From the NCBI GenBank assembly GCA_030427085.1, contig JAUHXH010000001.1, positions 806,001-870,000 of the forward strand: a stretch of DNA of 64,000 bases, given 5' to 3'. This document shows positions 25,459-36,436 of this stretch, one piece after another. The translations under genes and the position numbers were made by a program. Numbering within the stretch: the stretch's first letter is position 1; every line of letters begins with the position of its first letter. The notes below the pieces were generated by a model. The model saw only the letters and a list, made by a program, of their open reading frames with translations, had not been told where the DNA came from and did no database searches. This DNA comes from Gammaproteobacteria bacterium (GTDB lineage Bacteria > Pseudomonadota > Gammaproteobacteria > Pseudomonadales > Halieaceae).

Positions 25459-27615
25459 ATGTCAGCACAAACCAACCGTAGTGTACCCCCCACAATAAGC
25501 CGGAAAACCGCCCTCGCCCTGTGCATTGCCCTGCCCTCGATAGGCTATTCCCTGCCTACGCTTGCGCAGGACACCCGCAAAGCGCTGGAAGAGGTACTCG
25601 TTACCGCGCAGAAACGTGAACAACGCGTGTTCGACGTACCCTTTTCCGTATCTGCCATGTCCGGAAAGGAAATCGCCGAACGCGGCATCAGCAATCTGAT
25701 GGACGCCCAATACGCCATCTCCAGCCTGACGCTGTCTGAAACGGCGCCCGGACAACAACGCGCGCAGTTGCGTGGCACGGGTACTGCCGGCGGTGCGACT
25801 GGCCTGGCGACAGTGGGCTTTTACCTCGACGAAGTGCCTCTGGTTGCCGGTGTTGGCGGCGCGGGCCCCGACGTACGCCTGCTGGACATGGCGCGAGTAG
25901 AAGTACTACGCGGCCCCCAGCCTACCTTGTACGGTGAAAGTTCAATGGGCGGTACCGTTCGCTACATCACTGCCGATCCCGCCCTGGATGAGTTTTCAGG
26001 GCAGGTCGGCGGAAGCTACGGCACCATTGCCGATGGCAGTGAGTCCTACCGTGTCGACGGTATGCTCAACATTCCGCTGATCGAGAATGAGCTGGGTGTG
26101 CGTGTAGCGGCAGCCGAAGAGCAAGTAGGCGGCTGGATCGACCTTCAGAATACCGGGGAAGAAGATGTCAACGAGGCTTCCTTCACCACCTTGCGAGTCA
26201 AGGCCCTGTGGACACCGACTGACCGACTCACCCTCTCGCTGATGGGAATGACGCAGGAGCAAAGCCAGGACTACCAGAATTTCGGTGACAAAGACACGCG
26301 CAGCACCGCCACCGGGTTCCCAACACTGAACGACCAGGATTACGATCTCGGCAATCTGATCGCCAGCTATGACTTCGACAGCTTCACCGTGTTTGGCACC
26401 GTCGGCTATCTCAAGCGCGAAGGCAACACTGCGTTTGACCTGACCGATTTCGGCGTGCCATTTTTTGAGGCACCGCCACCCGCGGGCTTTGGCCTGCCAC
26501 CTGGCCTGATTACCAGCGTCGGCCTCACGCAGGACAGCGTCAACGAGACCTGGTCACAGGAATACCGCATCAGTTCCACCTGGGATCGAGCGCTGAACTA
26601 CACGGTGGGCTTCTACCAACGCTCCGTTGAAATTGAATCCGGCGGCATGACCGTGACCGCACCGGTATCCATTCAGGACCTGCTCGGCTTTGATCCGTTT
26701 GCCGCCGGACCCTCCTCTCAGGAATCAGATGCCTACGCGGTATTCGGCGACGTACGCTACACCTTCAATGATGCCTGGGAGCTGACCGTGGGCGTGCGCT
26801 ACTACGAGGACGAGCGCAAATTAAACGCGGCCCTCGCGCCACAACGAGAGGCCACCTTTGACACGGTAAACCCCAGCGTCAATCTCGCGTGGACCCCCAC
26901 CGACGATAGCAAGTACTACTTCAATGCGGGCAAAGGCTTCCGCAGCGGCGGATTCAATAACCTCATCCCCGGCTTCGATATCCCCGAATCATTCGACCCG
27001 GAAGAGTTCTACTCCTACGAAATCGGCACCAAACAAGAGTGGTTGGAGGGAATGCTTTCCTTCGAAGCGGCGGCGTTCTACAACCAGTGGGATGACATTC
27101 AAGCGCCCTCACCGGCAGGTGCAGTGCCGTTTTACACCAATGCGGGAGCGGCGTCAGGTCCCGGTGTGGACCTGTCGCTCAGTGCTATGCTGAGCGAAGA
27201 ATTCAGCCTCAGCGCTACCTATGGCTGGACTGACATGGAGTACGACGAAAACTCCGGAGACAGGCAGAAAGGCGATCCGCTTGACCTGGTCACGAAGCAA
27301 ACCTTCTCTACTTCCCTGGCCTGGGCACGTACGCTGGACAGCGGCCTGGATCTCTCAGCTCGACTGGACTACCAGTACACCGACGGCTTCAGCCTGACGC
27401 TGCGCAGCCCGCCCTTCAATCAGCAGGAATCAGCGGATGAGCGCAACCTGGTAAACCTGCGGCTGGGCGGCGCGTATCAGCACTATGCCTTGTACGTATT
27501 TGCCAATAACCTGCTCGACGATGATGGCACCATCTACCCCATCATTGGCTCCAACGTAGAGCCGGTACTGTCGATGCCTCGCACTATTGGCGTGGAGATG
27601 CGGTTATCCTTCTGA
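25459..27615 (+). CDS. TonB-dependent outer-membrane receptor
   Basis: The 718-residue receptor has a signal peptide ending near SLPTLAQ, a TonB-box-like EEVLVTAQKR, a plug domain (about 50-170; FDVPFSVSAMSGKEIAERG, VLRGPQPTLYGESSMGGTVRYIT) and a 22-strand beta-barrel ending in the C-terminal aromatic MRLSF. It is of the type used by marine bacteria for organic substrates; nothing marks it as a siderophore receptor. A strong AGGGAGG ribosome site precedes it. It opens a tightly spaced operon ending at 37248. Confidence 0.93.
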   Translation: MSAQTNRSVPPTISRKTALALCIALPSIGYSLPTLAQDTRKALEEVLVTAQKREQRVFDVPFSVSAMSGKEIAERGISNLMDAQYAISSLTLSETAPGQQRAQLRGTGTAGGATGLATVGFYLDEVPLVAGVGGAGPDVRLLDMARVEVLRGPQPTLYGESSMGGTVRYITADPALDEFSGQVGGSYGTIADGSESYRVDGMLNIPLIENELGVRVAAAEEQVGGWIDLQNTGEEDVNEASFTTLRVKALWTPTDRLTLSLMGMTQEQSQDYQNFGDKDTRSTATGFPTLNDQDYDLGNLIASYDFDSFTVFGTVGYLKREGNTAFDLTDFGVPFFEAPPPAGFGLPPGLITSVGLTQDSVNETWSQEYRISSTWDRALNYTVGFYQRSVEIESGGMTVTAPVSIQDLLGFDPFAAGPSSQESDAYAVFGDVRYTFNDAWELTVGVRYYEDERKLNAALAPQREATFDTVNPSVNLAWTPTDDSKYYFNAGKGFRSGGFNNLIPGFDIPESFDPEEFYSYEIGTKQEWLEGMLSFEAAAFYNQWDDIQAPSPAGAVPFYTNAGAASGPGVDLSLSAMLSEEFSLSATYGWTDMEYDENSGDRQKGDPLDLVTKQTFSTSLAWARTLDSGLDLSARLDYQYTDGFSLTLRSPPFNQQESADERNLVNLRLGGAYQHYALYVFANNLLDDDGTIYPIIGSNVEPVLSMPRTIGVEMRLSF

Positions 27616-27639
27616 TCTGAGTTTTAACGGATAACCACT

Positions 27640-28989
27640 ATGAAAACCACTTCCGGCGCACTGCCCAGGCGAGTGCTCGCGGCTTATGCCGCGCCAGCAT
27701 TCTCCCAGGCATTGATCCACGGCCCGGTCGGCACCGTGATTCAGGGTATTTACGGTAGCGATTTCGGCGTTTCACTTGCCGCAATTGCCACGGTGCTGGT
27801 CGTCGCGCGGATCTTTGACGCGGTAACCGATCCACTGATCGGTTACCTGTCGGACCGCTACAACACCCGCTGGGGGCACCGCAAACCCTGGTTACTGTCT
27901 GGCTCGCTAATCGCGGTTGTTGCCTGCTGGTACCTCTACGTGCCCGCGGGGGAAGTCAGCGCAGGCTACTTCCTGTTGTGGTTTTTACTGGCCTACCTTG
28001 GCTGGACCATTTCCGAAATACCGTACCGGGCCTGGATGGCTGAGCTCAGTCAGGATTACAACGAGCGCACCCGTATTGCCACATGGCGTACGTTTGCTCG
28101 CTATATGGGCTTTATTGCGTTCTATGGCATTCCCTTCCTGCCTATGTTCGAAACGACTGAGTTCACTGCAGAAACGTTGCGCGTTACCGCCATACTCGCT
28201 GCGATTTCACTACCGCTGACAGCGATCATTGCGGTCACTTTCGTACCGCGCGGTGAACGAGCGCCGGCGGAAAATACGGTGAGTCTGCGACGGGCGATGC
28301 CGGCAATTCTGCGCAATCAACCGCTGATGTATTTCCTCATGATCTACGCCATCAGCGGTTTGGCGACAGGCATGTCCTACGGCATGTTGTATTTCTTTGT
28401 TGGCGCCCACCTCGACATGGCCGGAACGCTGGCTCTGCTGTTCGTCCTCGGGGCGCCGGTTGGCGCGCTGTTTATGCCCCTGTGGGCAGGCCTCGCCCGC
28501 AGAACCGGCAAACAGCAGGCCTGGGCAATTGCCTATGCGTTGTCGGCTGTGTTCCTGATGATGCATTTGCTGATACCACAGGGCGCCGGCAATGAGTGGA
28601 TGCTGGTCGCGGTGAATCTTGGCGTGTTTGCGGTGAGTTCCGCCGGGGTTGTTATTCCCGCCTCCATGCTGGCCGATGTTGTCGACTACGGCCGCTGGAA
28701 ATTTCGCGGGGACTATGCCGGCAGTTATTACTCGGTGCAGACCATGATGGAGAAAGGTGTGGAAGGAATTGGCGCCGCCATTGGTCTGGCCGTTGCCGGC
28801 GCCATGGGCTTTGCGCCACAGGCCACAGAACAAACTTCAGCGGGCACCCAGGGACTGCTACTGGCCTTCCCCATCCTGCCCGCCCTGGTAACGCTCATCT
28901 CAGTGCCCCTGATCTGGCGCTTCCCTATCAACGAACATCGCCAGCGCATCCTGTCCAGATGGCTGGCCAAGCGAGAGGTTTTGACGTGA
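27640..28989 (+). CDS. MFS transporter, GPH (glycoside-pentoside-hexuronide) cation symporter type
   Basis: This 449-residue protein has 12 predicted membrane segments and the GPH signature FDAVTDPLIGYLSDRYNTRWGHRKPW in loop 2-3 (about residues 60-85). Classic GPH members carry sugars with Na+ or H+, but many relatives in peptide or aromatic clusters have unknown substrates. Its place between a TonB receptor and peptidases suggests that it carries the same substrate across the inner membrane. Its end overlaps the next start by 4 bp. Confidence 0.85.
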   Translation: MKTTSGALPRRVLAAYAAPAFSQALIHGPVGTVIQGIYGSDFGVSLAAIATVLVVARIFDAVTDPLIGYLSDRYNTRWGHRKPWLLSGSLIAVVACWYLYVPAGEVSAGYFLLWFLLAYLGWTISEIPYRAWMAELSQDYNERTRIATWRTFARYMGFIAFYGIPFLPMFETTEFTAETLRVTAILAAISLPLTAIIAVTFVPRGERAPAENTVSLRRAMPAILRNQPLMYFLMIYAISGLATGMSYGMLYFFVGAHLDMAGTLALLFVLGAPVGALFMPLWAGLARRTGKQQAWAIAYALSAVFLMMHLLIPQGAGNEWMLVAVNLGVFAVSSAGVVIPASMLADVVDYGRWKFRGDYAGSYYSVQTMMEKGVEGIGAAIGLAVAGAMGFAPQATEQTSAGTQGLLLAFPILPALVTLISVPLIWRFPINEHRQRILSRWLAKREVLT

Positions 28990-30698
28990 AACACACGCCT
29001 TCAACACAGCTGGCTGAACTGGCTGCCGACTATTGGGAGTTTACTTGCTACGAATCGCCGATGACTGCCATTCTCGCCGGCGAAACTACCGTGGATACGG
29101 TCATATTTCGTGAGTCACCAGCGGATCATGATCGACGCGCAGCGGGTGCCACCACTCTGCTTTCACGCCTGCAAGCTATTTCACCCTCAACCCTGACGGG
29201 CTCGGAATCCCAGACCCGCGAGCTGATGCAACGTGAACTGCAACACCTCATCGACAGTCATCGACTCGGCGCCCACTTGCGTCCCAGTTTGTTCCCCGCG
29301 GGACCGGAGTTCAGTCTGGTGTTCCTCGCCAACGGAACCAGCCTCTCTCGCCCCGAAGATGCACAGCGCTACCTCGACCGACTTGAGACGGCACCGGGCA
29401 TGTTCGAGGATCTGCAGGAAAGCCTGGAAGCGGGCATCGCTCGAGGATTTCGCTACCCGAAGTTTGTAGTTAGCCGGGCTGCGGAAGCAGCGCGCGCCAA
29501 TCTCGCGACTGACGCCCGAACGTCACAACTTTACGGGCCCTTTTTGCGCTGTACGAACGAGTCAGCCGAGATAACTGCCATCGCCGAGCGTGCGCTTACG
29601 CTGATTGCCGAGCGCATTATGCCCGCCCTGGGCAATTACGTTGCCTTCATCGAAGAGCGCTTGGGGGCTACCAGCCGCGAGAGCATCGCCTGCAGCGAGG
29701 ACATAGAAGGCGAGGAGTTCTACAACCTGCTGGTGCGCAACTTCACCTCGCTGGATATGGACGCCGATGAGGTACATGCGCTGGGCCTGCGCGAAGTGGA
29801 GCGATTGACCGAGGAACTTGAGGCGGTAGCGGCAGACGCGGGTTATGCCGGCCAACTGCAGCAATATCGCCACTATCTGGACACAGCGCCGGAATTCGTT
29901 CCGACGGCCATCGCGCCGCACCTCGATCACCTGCGCGCGTTGTGCAAGCGCATCGATGCACATATTCCCGCCTATTTCAGCCGCCTGCCCCGAATCACCT
30001 ACGGTGTGAATTGCATTCCTGAAGCATTGGCTGAAACTTTGCCACCTGCCTATGCCCAGCCCAGCCCGGCCGATAATTCTTCACCGGGCGTGTTCTGGGT
30101 CACCAGTCAATTGAACAAGTGTCCTACTTACATGTATCCCTCACTGGCCCTGCACGAAGCCTGGCCCGGCCACCTGATGCAGATCGCCTTGATGCAGGAA
30201 CAGGATCAACTCCCGGCCTTCCGCCGCAATGGATCGCTTAAGTACACCGCCTGCATCGAGGGCTGGGCCATGTACTGCGAACAACTCGGTGAGGACATGG
30301 GTATCTACACCACACCCCACGAACGCTTCGGCCGGCTGAACATGGAAATGTGGCGCGCTGCCCGCCTGGTAGTGGACACCGGCATTCACACGCGAGGCTG
30401 GACCCGGGAGCAGGCGATCGAGTACATGACACAGCACGTATCTATCACACCGGCCATGATTGCCGCGGAGGTAGACCGCTACATCGCCCTGCCCGGCCAG
30501 GCCCTGGCCTATCAACCCGGCAACCTGAAATTCCGCGAACTACGTCAGCGCGCGGAACAGCGTCTGGGGAGTCAATTCGACCTGCGCCGCTTCCACGATT
30601 CACTGTTGGCCGTAGGCCCGGTTACGCTGCCCCTACTCGAAGCCCATTGCGATGAATGGATCGCCGAACAGGAAGCCGAAGGCAAGCGTGTCGCATGA
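28986..30698 (+). CDS. DUF885 family metallopeptidase-like protein (cytoplasmic)
   Basis: This 570-residue DUF885 protein has the zinc-peptidase-like motif HEAWPGH at residues 390-396 and the downstream conserved EGWAMYCEQLGEDMG with a likely third ligand. DUF885 proteins are helical metallopeptidases distantly related to M32/M3, with few characterised. It lacks a signal peptide, so it should act in the cytoplasm. The start is GTG at 28986, overlapping the transporter stop (GTGA). A second DUF885 gene, with a signal peptide, lies later in the operon. Confidence 0.87.
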   Translation: MKHTPSTQLAELAADYWEFTCYESPMTAILAGETTVDTVIFRESPADHDRRAAGATTLLSRLQAISPSTLTGSESQTRELMQRELQHLIDSHRLGAHLRPSLFPAGPEFSLVFLANGTSLSRPEDAQRYLDRLETAPGMFEDLQESLEAGIARGFRYPKFVVSRAAEAARANLATDARTSQLYGPFLRCTNESAEITAIAERALTLIAERIMPALGNYVAFIEERLGATSRESIACSEDIEGEEFYNLLVRNFTSLDMDADEVHALGLREVERLTEELEAVAADAGYAGQLQQYRHYLDTAPEFVPTAIAPHLDHLRALCKRIDAHIPAYFSRLPRITYGVNCIPEALAETLPPAYAQPSPADNSSPGVFWVTSQLNKCPTYMYPSLALHEAWPGHLMQIALMQEQDQLPAFRRNGSLKYTACIEGWAMYCEQLGEDMGIYTTPHERFGRLNMEMWRAARLVVDTGIHTRGWTREQAIEYMTQHVSITPAMIAAEVDRYIALPGQALAYQPGNLKFRELRQRAEQRLGSQFDLRRFHDSLLAVGPVTLPLLEAHCDEWIAEQEAEGKRVA

Positions 30699-30734
30699 AC
30701 ACCAACGCCAAGCTAATAAATAAGGAAAAATGCA

Positions 30735-33700
30735 ATGACTGACTGGCTATTCTCCCTGCTCAGCCAGGAATATGGTGGGCTCGTATTGGCGATCGTGGCC
30801 GTACTGTTCGGCGTAATTGTCTGGCGCCTATCGCACCGATGGCACTGGAAGGCAGTGGCGGGCACCGTCACCCTTGCCGCGCTGGTGCTCGCGACAGGCG
30901 CCGCCAGCCACCTGGTACGCCATAGCGCTCGCGAGGCTGCCTATCCCCCGCCGGGAGCAATGGTCGATGTCGGCGGCTATCGCTTGCACGTCCTCGCAGA
31001 GGGGCCCACGGCGGGGCCTACCATTGTGTGGCTGGCCGGGGGCCATGTTGGCGGACTACCTATGTTCCAGTTTCACGCTGCCCTGCGTGATGAAACCCGG
31101 TCGGTTTTGATAGACCGCCCTGGAACTGGCTGGAGTGAAGCCGGCCCCTTCCCCCGTACTACCGCTGTCGAAGCAGAAGAAGTGATCCGAGCGCTGGAAG
31201 GTGCAGGTGAGGAAGGACCGTACATTTTTGCCGGCCATTCCTTCGGTGGCTTGTTGGCGGCCAATATCGCACGGCGTTACCCGGATCTCACGGCATCGGT
31301 GGTCATGCTCGATGCCACACCACTGGATATCATTTTCTATGGCGTTGATCGTAGCGGCCTCGCTGGCTTTCGCAGCCTCGGGTTAAATCTTGGACTGCGC
31401 CACGCGTTTGGGTTTTACGGTAGCCTGCCGGAGACGCCACCCGCGACCAGGAATAGTGACGGGCTGGTAGAAATCGAGGACCCCATGGCCCTGCGCAATA
31501 CGATTTCCGCTACACCGCGCTTTGGTCTGGCGGCCTATTCCATCTTCGATGAACTGACGCCAGAAGGACTCATTCCCCGCGCCCATGAGACCGTGGTCTA
31601 TGACGGCGAACTCGGTGCCATACCCGTATATCTGGTGGCGCCAGGCGAGGATCCCACCACTGAGCCTTACGCAGCGATGGTAACTGACAGTCAGGCAAAA
31701 GCAGACCGATTCGTGGCGTTTCTCAAGCACTCCCGCGAACGCTACCTGGACATGTCGAGTAACAGCAAAAGAATCTACGCTCCAAGTGGTACCGGCCATG
31801 TGTTTCCCGACCAGGAACCACAATGGCTGATCGATACCATGCGGGAAATCGTCGCGGAGACTGAGCAAGACTGGCAGTATCGCCAACTCACCACGCTGTG
31901 GCCCGGCCCTTTCGGCGGTGTGCCACCTGTGGATATTGCCACGCCAGAAAGCGTGGAAAGTGCCTACCTTCGGGCCCTCGAGGAAAAGCGTGCCCAGGTC
32001 GAGACAGTAGCCAACAACACGCAACCGGCGAGCTTCACCAACACTTATCTTGCGCTGGAAGACAGTGGACTCGCCCTGGGCCGCGTACAGGCATTGCTGT
32101 CGATTTTCAGTGCGACGGTTGATGATCCTGCCTACAAGGCCCTCCACGGAAAACTGGCGCCGCTGCACGCGGCCCTGGAAGACGAGATTGTCCAGAATGA
32201 AAAACTATTCATGCGTCTCGACACGGTCTACCAACAACTGCCTGAATTGGACCTGGACGCACAGGACGCCCGCCTGGTCTCCGTAGTGCATGACAAGTTT
32301 GTGCGTGGCGGAGCAGCCCTGGATACGCAGGACAAATTGCGTCTGAAACAAATCAACACTCGACTGGCCGAACTGCGGAGTCAGTTCGTGCAGAACACGG
32401 TTGCGGACGAAGCCAGCCTTGTAGTGTCGGTGAACTCTGAAGCTGAATTGTCTGGTATGCCAGAGAGTCAAATAGCGGCAGCAAAGGCCGCAGCGGTCAA
32501 ACAGGGCTACCCCGAACGCTGGAGCATCCCGATCAAACGGCCCTCGGTCTGGCCTGTGCTGACCAATGCCGACAACCGCGAACTCCGTCAGCAAGTCTGG
32601 CAGGACTGGGCTACTCGCGGCGGCAATACCGGCGCCAATGACAACCGCCCGATCGTCAACGAGATTCTCGCGTTGCGCGGAGAAAAAGCGCAACTCATGG
32701 GCTACCCCAGTTTTGCTCACTACCAGACCAGCGCCCGGATGGCAGGTAGTCCAGAGGCGGCGATGACAATGATGACCCGCACGTGGAACGCTCTGAGAGA
32801 GCCTACCGCACAGGAAACCCGCGAACTGATGGCCATCGCTGCCCAGGATGGTGTGAGTGAACTGGAGCCCTGGGACCGGCTTTACTACGCCGAAAAACTG
32901 CGCGTCAGCAAATTCGACTTCGATGCAGAATCCATCAAGCCCTACTTTTCCCTCGATAACGTAATCAGGGCTATGACCTGGGCCGCGGCTGAAACCTACC
33001 AAATGGAATTTGAAGAAATTGAAGACATTCCGGCGGTTTCCCCAGATATTCGCGTGTTCAAGGTATCTCGCGAAGGCAGTACGCTGGGACTGATCTATAT
33101 GGACCTGCTAGCGCGGGAAGGCAAGCAGCCGGCATCCTGGGCAAGTCAGTACCGCAGCCACGAAACATTTCGCGGAAAACAGCTCCCTCTGGTGGTATTA
33201 CACTCAGCAGCCCAGAAATCCCCCGACGGTGGACCCGTCCTGGTTCCCTGGGAACGGGCGAATGTTATTTTCCATGAGTTCGGTCACACACTGCATACAT
33301 TGTCCTACCAGGGCACCTACCCTTCCCTGAACAGCCTGGCAGCGCCATGGGACTTTATCGAGGTGCCTTCACTCCTGAATGAGCGTTGGCTGGCTGATCG
33401 CAGTGTGCTGCAGAAATTCATGACTCATTATGAAACCGGCGAATCGATGCCAGAGTCGATGATGGACCGCCTTGAACAGGTCAATCAATACAATCGGGTT
33501 TTCAGTGTCAATTTCAACTTCCTGGCTTCGGCACTGGTAGACATGCGCCTCCATCTGCTGGCCGATGGTCGTGAAATCAATGCGGTTGAAGTGGAAAAGC
33601 AGGTTATCGAAGAGCTGGCGATGCCACCCTCCATCGATTTGACTCTCTACGTGCCACACGCTTTCCATACGTTTTCCAAAGAGTATGCGGCGGCGCTCTA

Positions 33701-33926
33701 CACCTATCTATGGTCAGACGCTATCGCCGCTGACGCTGCCGAGGCCTTCCTTCAAACGCCAGATGGTCTGTTCGACCAGGAAACAGCCTTGCTCTGGCGC
33801 AAACACATACTGGAAGCGGGCAATACCCTACCAATCGACGAAGCCTACCGCCATTTCCGCGGCAATGATCCCGACCCGGACGCGCTCTTGCGGCGCTTCG
33901 ACCTGCTGCTTGAAGAGGAACAGTAA
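30735..33926 (+). CDS. Fusion protein: membrane-anchored alpha/beta hydrolase plus M3 metallopeptidase
   Basis: A single 1063-residue frame joins two enzymes. Residues about 14-62 hold two membrane segments. Residues about 75-385 are an alpha/beta hydrolase with nucleophile elbow [10 protein letters not shown] (Ser169) and an apparent acid/His end ([10 protein letters not shown]). Residues about 390-1063 are an M3 peptidase (thimet oligopeptidase/Dcp type) with HEFGH at 847-851 and the downstream glutamate in DFIEVPSLL. The reading frame is continuous with no stop or frameshift between the parts. M3 enzymes cut short peptides. Whether the domains face the periplasm or cytoplasm is unclear from charge distribution. 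Confidence 0.9.
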   Translation: MTDWLFSLLSQEYGGLVLAIVAVLFGVIVWRLSHRWHWKAVAGTVTLAALVLATGAASHLVRHSAREAAYPPPGAMVDVGGYRLHVLAEGPTAGPTIVWLAGGHVGGLPMFQFHAALRDETRSVLIDRPGTGWSEAGPFPRTTAVEAEEVIRALEGAGEEGPYIFAGHSFGGLLAANIARRYPDLTASVVMLDATPLDIIFYGVDRSGLAGFRSLGLNLGLRHAFGFYGSLPETPPATRNSDGLVEIEDPMALRNTISATPRFGLAAYSIFDELTPEGLIPRAHETVVYDGELGAIPVYLVAPGEDPTTEPYAAMVTDSQAKADRFVAFLKHSRERYLDMSSNSKRIYAPSGTGHVFPDQEPQWLIDTMREIVAETEQDWQYRQLTTLWPGPFGGVPPVDIATPESVESAYLRALEEKRAQVETVANNTQPASFTNTYLALEDSGLALGRVQALLSIFSATVDDPAYKALHGKLAPLHAALEDEIVQNEKLFMRLDTVYQQLPELDLDAQDARLVSVVHDKFVRGGAALDTQDKLRLKQINTRLAELRSQFVQNTVADEASLVVSVNSEAELSGMPESQIAAAKAAAVKQGYPERWSIPIKRPSVWPVLTNADNRELRQQVWQDWATRGGNTGANDNRPIVNEILALRGEKAQLMGYPSFAHYQTSARMAGSPEAAMTMMTRTWNALREPTAQETRELMAIAAQDGVSELEPWDRLYYAEKLRVSKFDFDAESIKPYFSLDNVIRAMTWAAAETYQMEFEEIEDIPAVSPDIRVFKVSREGSTLGLIYMDLLAREGKQPASWASQYRSHETFRGKQLPLVVLHSAAQKSPDGGPVLVPWERANVIFHEFGHTLHTLSYQGTYPSLNSLAAPWDFIEVPSLLNERWLADRSVLQKFMTHYETGESMPESMMDRLEQVNQYNRVFSVNFNFLASALVDMRLHLLADGREINAVEVEKQVIEELAMPPSIDLTLYVPHAFHTFSKEYAAALYTYLWSDAIAADAAEAFLQTPDGLFDQETALLWRKHILEAGNTLPIDEAYRHFRGNDPDPDALLRRFDLLLEEEQ

Positions 33927-34615
33927 TGGACTTTAACTACGACCCGATTCCGCTACCCCACCGACAGTCCCTGTCACCGGAAGAGTCCCTGCGTCGAGCG
34001 CAAGCGTACTACGCCTTTATTCGACAGCGTCACACCGTGCGGAATTTCACCGACCAACCGGTGGATCGTGCCGTGATCGAAGCCTGCTTACTTGCCGCTG
34101 GCACAGCGCCGTCGGGAGCGAATCACCAGCCCTGGCACTTTGCCTGCGTCAGTGATCCGGCAATCAAGAAGACTATACGTGAAGCGGCGGAACAGGAGGA
34201 ACGCGAATTCTACGGTGGGAAAGCCGGCGACGAATGGCTTCACGATCTGAAAAAGATCGGCACCGATGCGCACAAACCCTTTCTGGAAACGGCGCCCTGG
34301 CTGATAGCTATTTTCGCTGAGCGTTATGGTGTGGACGAACAGGGTAACAAGCAAAAGAACTACTACATGCCTGAGTCGGTCGGCATTGCTACAGGTTTTC
34401 TGATCAACGCACTCCACGAGGCCGGGCTTGCCACTCTGACCCATACTCCCAACCCGATGAAGTTCCTCAATCGAATTCTGGATCGCCCATCCAACGAGCG
34501 GCCTTACATTCTGCTCGTTGTAGGTCATCCAACTGAAGATGCACAGATTCCACGCGCGGCTACGGTGAAAAAACCGCTCGACAAGATCGCAAGCTTCGTT
34601 GAAGCCAGGGCATAG
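33926..34615 (+). CDS. Nitroreductase-fold flavoprotein, iodotyrosine deiodinase-like
   Basis: This 229-residue protein starts at an ATG overlapping the previous stop (TAATG). It matches iodotyrosine deiodinase (IYD) rather than common nitroreductases: FMN-binding [22 protein letters not shown] (59-70), the lid segment [22 protein letters not shown], and C-terminal VGHP and KKPLDKI. Aligned by eye with human IYD, the three residues that clamp the halotyrosine zwitterion (human E157, Y161, K182) fall on E92, Y96 and K117 with identical spacing. IYD removes iodine, bromine or chlorine reductively from monohalotyrosine and dihalotyrosine. Function here is inferred. Confidence 0.85.
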   Translation: MDFNYDPIPLPHRQSLSPEESLRRAQAYYAFIRQRHTVRNFTDQPVDRAVIEACLLAAGTAPSGANHQPWHFACVSDPAIKKTIREAAEQEEREFYGGKAGDEWLHDLKKIGTDAHKPFLETAPWLIAIFAERYGVDEQGNKQKNYYMPESVGIATGFLINALHEAGLATLTHTPNPMKFLNRILDRPSNERPYILLVVGHPTEDAQIPRAATVKKPLDKIASFVEARA

Positions 34616-34627
34616 GGAAGGATTGCA

Positions 34628-36436
34628 ATGAAAGCCAGGACGGTAGCCAACAAGTGGAGTGCCGCCCTGGCAAAGGCTGTGCTCCTGGTTGCAATATACT
34701 CAGGCGCACAGTTTCTCCAGGCGGCCACCCCAAATGAGCGCAATTCCCTGCTCATGGACGAGTTGACCGAAAGAGTCTGGCAGTATGAGCTAACATTGAG
34801 CCCTGCCCTGCGCATCCAAAACGGTCTTCCCCTCGTTGAACTACCCGACATTACGTCCGCAGCCAATGAAGCACAAAGGGCGAACAGGGCGCAGTTTCTA
34901 GCGGAATTATTGGCCATATCACAACAGGGTTTGTCCGCGGAACAGCAACTCACCCACGCGATTCTGGATTGGCAACTCCGAATACACATAGAAGAAGCCG
35001 ACTACTACTGGCTCGATTTTGTCGTCACACCCTACAGCAGCTACGACATGAATGCGCTGCACCGGGCGATGGAAGATTATCCATTGGAATTGGAAACCGA
35101 TCAGTCGAACTATCTTCTGTTGCTCGGCGAATACGCGGATCGTATACAACAGTTTCTCGATAAGACGCGTGGGCAGGCTGAGCGAGGGATTCGCATTCCC
35201 AAAGCGGCGCTATCAGGCGTACGTCAGTCCCTTGCGGGGCGACGCGACCAGATCGTGTCAATTGTCGAGCGACAGGTGGAGATGGCTGGCAAGACAATGC
35301 CGCCGCAGCAATGGCCTGACGAGAGCCGGCTGATTCTGGAATCCCGAATAATTCCAGCTTACCAGCGCCTGCTCAACTATCTGGATGAACACTACAAGCA
35401 GCAGGCTCCTGATCGCGTTGGCCTGTCGCAATATCCCGGCGGCCGGGAATACTACCGCTTCCTGGTGCGTAAATTCACGACTCGCGACGTGTCGCCACAA
35501 GCAGTCTTTGACCACGGCAAATCCAGGCTTGAGGAGATCGAGCGCGAACAGCATGACATTCGCAAGGCTCTGGGCTTCACCGGCAGCGCCAAGCAGTTTG
35601 AAGATACGCTTCGACAAAACCCGGCAATGAGACCCGCTTCTCCTGCGGCCATCGAAGCACGTTATAAGCGCTTTCTAGCGCGCATAGAACCGCTCATTCC
35701 CCAGTTTTTCAACATGCAGCCACAGGCCCCCTATGGCGTTCGCCGGGCCGATCCAGCCACCGAGGCCGGGCTCACTTTCGGTTACTACCAGGTTCCTACT
35801 CCCGGCAATCCCAAAGGTGAGTACCGGTACAACGGCTCTGACCTGGACTCCCGCTCGCTGGTCGGCGCGCAATCCCTCATCTACCACGAGTTGATCCCCG
35901 GCCACCATTTTCACCTTGCGCTTCAACAGGAAAACACCAGGCTTCCGCCACTGCGTCGCGATGGCTATGCCAATGTCGCCTTCAGTGAAGGGTGGGCAGA
36001 GTATGCTGTGAGCCTGGCATTCGAGATGGGCCTGTTTAATGATCCTTTAGAGCGGTACGGCGCGCTGTTAATGGAAGCCTTTCTGGTAAATCGACTGATC
36101 GTCGATCCAGGGATGAATTACTTTGGCTGGAGCCTGGAACAGGCACGTGAATTTCTGCAAGCACATAGCTTTCAGTCCGACGTGGAAATCAACTCGGAAA
36201 CACTGCGGTACAGCACCGACATACCCGGCCAGGCGCTGGCCTACAAAATGGGCCACCGCTCAATAGCCGAGTTTCGAATGGAGGCGCAGAAGTCACTTGG
36301 GGACAATTTCGACATTCGACGTTTTCACGATGTGGTCCTTGGAAGTGGCAGCATGCCAATGAGCGTATTGCAGCGTCGTATAGAGCAGTACATCGAACGC
36401 GAGAACACCTCCCTGCAGAAGGTCCAGGAAGAATGA
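34628..36436 (+). CDS. DUF885 family metallopeptidase-like protein (exported)
   Basis: The 602-residue protein has an N-terminal signal peptide (residues 1-33, AKAVLLVAIYSGAQFLQA) and then a DUF885 domain with HELIPGH at residues 420-426 and SEGWAEYAVSLAFEMG. It should act in the periplasm, in contrast to the signal-less paralogue at 28986. The two share the family motifs but differ clearly in sequence, so they are not a recent duplication. It overlaps the PhyH gene by 4 bp (ATGA). Confidence 0.87.
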   Translation: MKARTVANKWSAALAKAVLLVAIYSGAQFLQAATPNERNSLLMDELTERVWQYELTLSPALRIQNGLPLVELPDITSAANEAQRANRAQFLAELLAISQQGLSAEQQLTHAILDWQLRIHIEEADYYWLDFVVTPYSSYDMNALHRAMEDYPLELETDQSNYLLLLGEYADRIQQFLDKTRGQAERGIRIPKAALSGVRQSLAGRRDQIVSIVERQVEMAGKTMPPQQWPDESRLILESRIIPAYQRLLNYLDEHYKQQAPDRVGLSQYPGGREYYRFLVRKFTTRDVSPQAVFDHGKSRLEEIEREQHDIRKALGFTGSAKQFEDTLRQNPAMRPASPAAIEARYKRFLARIEPLIPQFFNMQPQAPYGVRRADPATEAGLTFGYYQVPTPGNPKGEYRYNGSDLDSRSLVGAQSLIYHELIPGHHFHLALQQENTRLPPLRRDGYANVAFSEGWAEYAVSLAFEMGLFNDPLERYGALLMEAFLVNRLIVDPGMNYFGWSLEQAREFLQAHSFQSDVEINSETLRYSTDIPGQALAYKMGHRSIAEFRMEAQKSLGDNFDIRRFHDVVLGSGSMPMSVLQRRIEQYIERENTSLQKVQEE

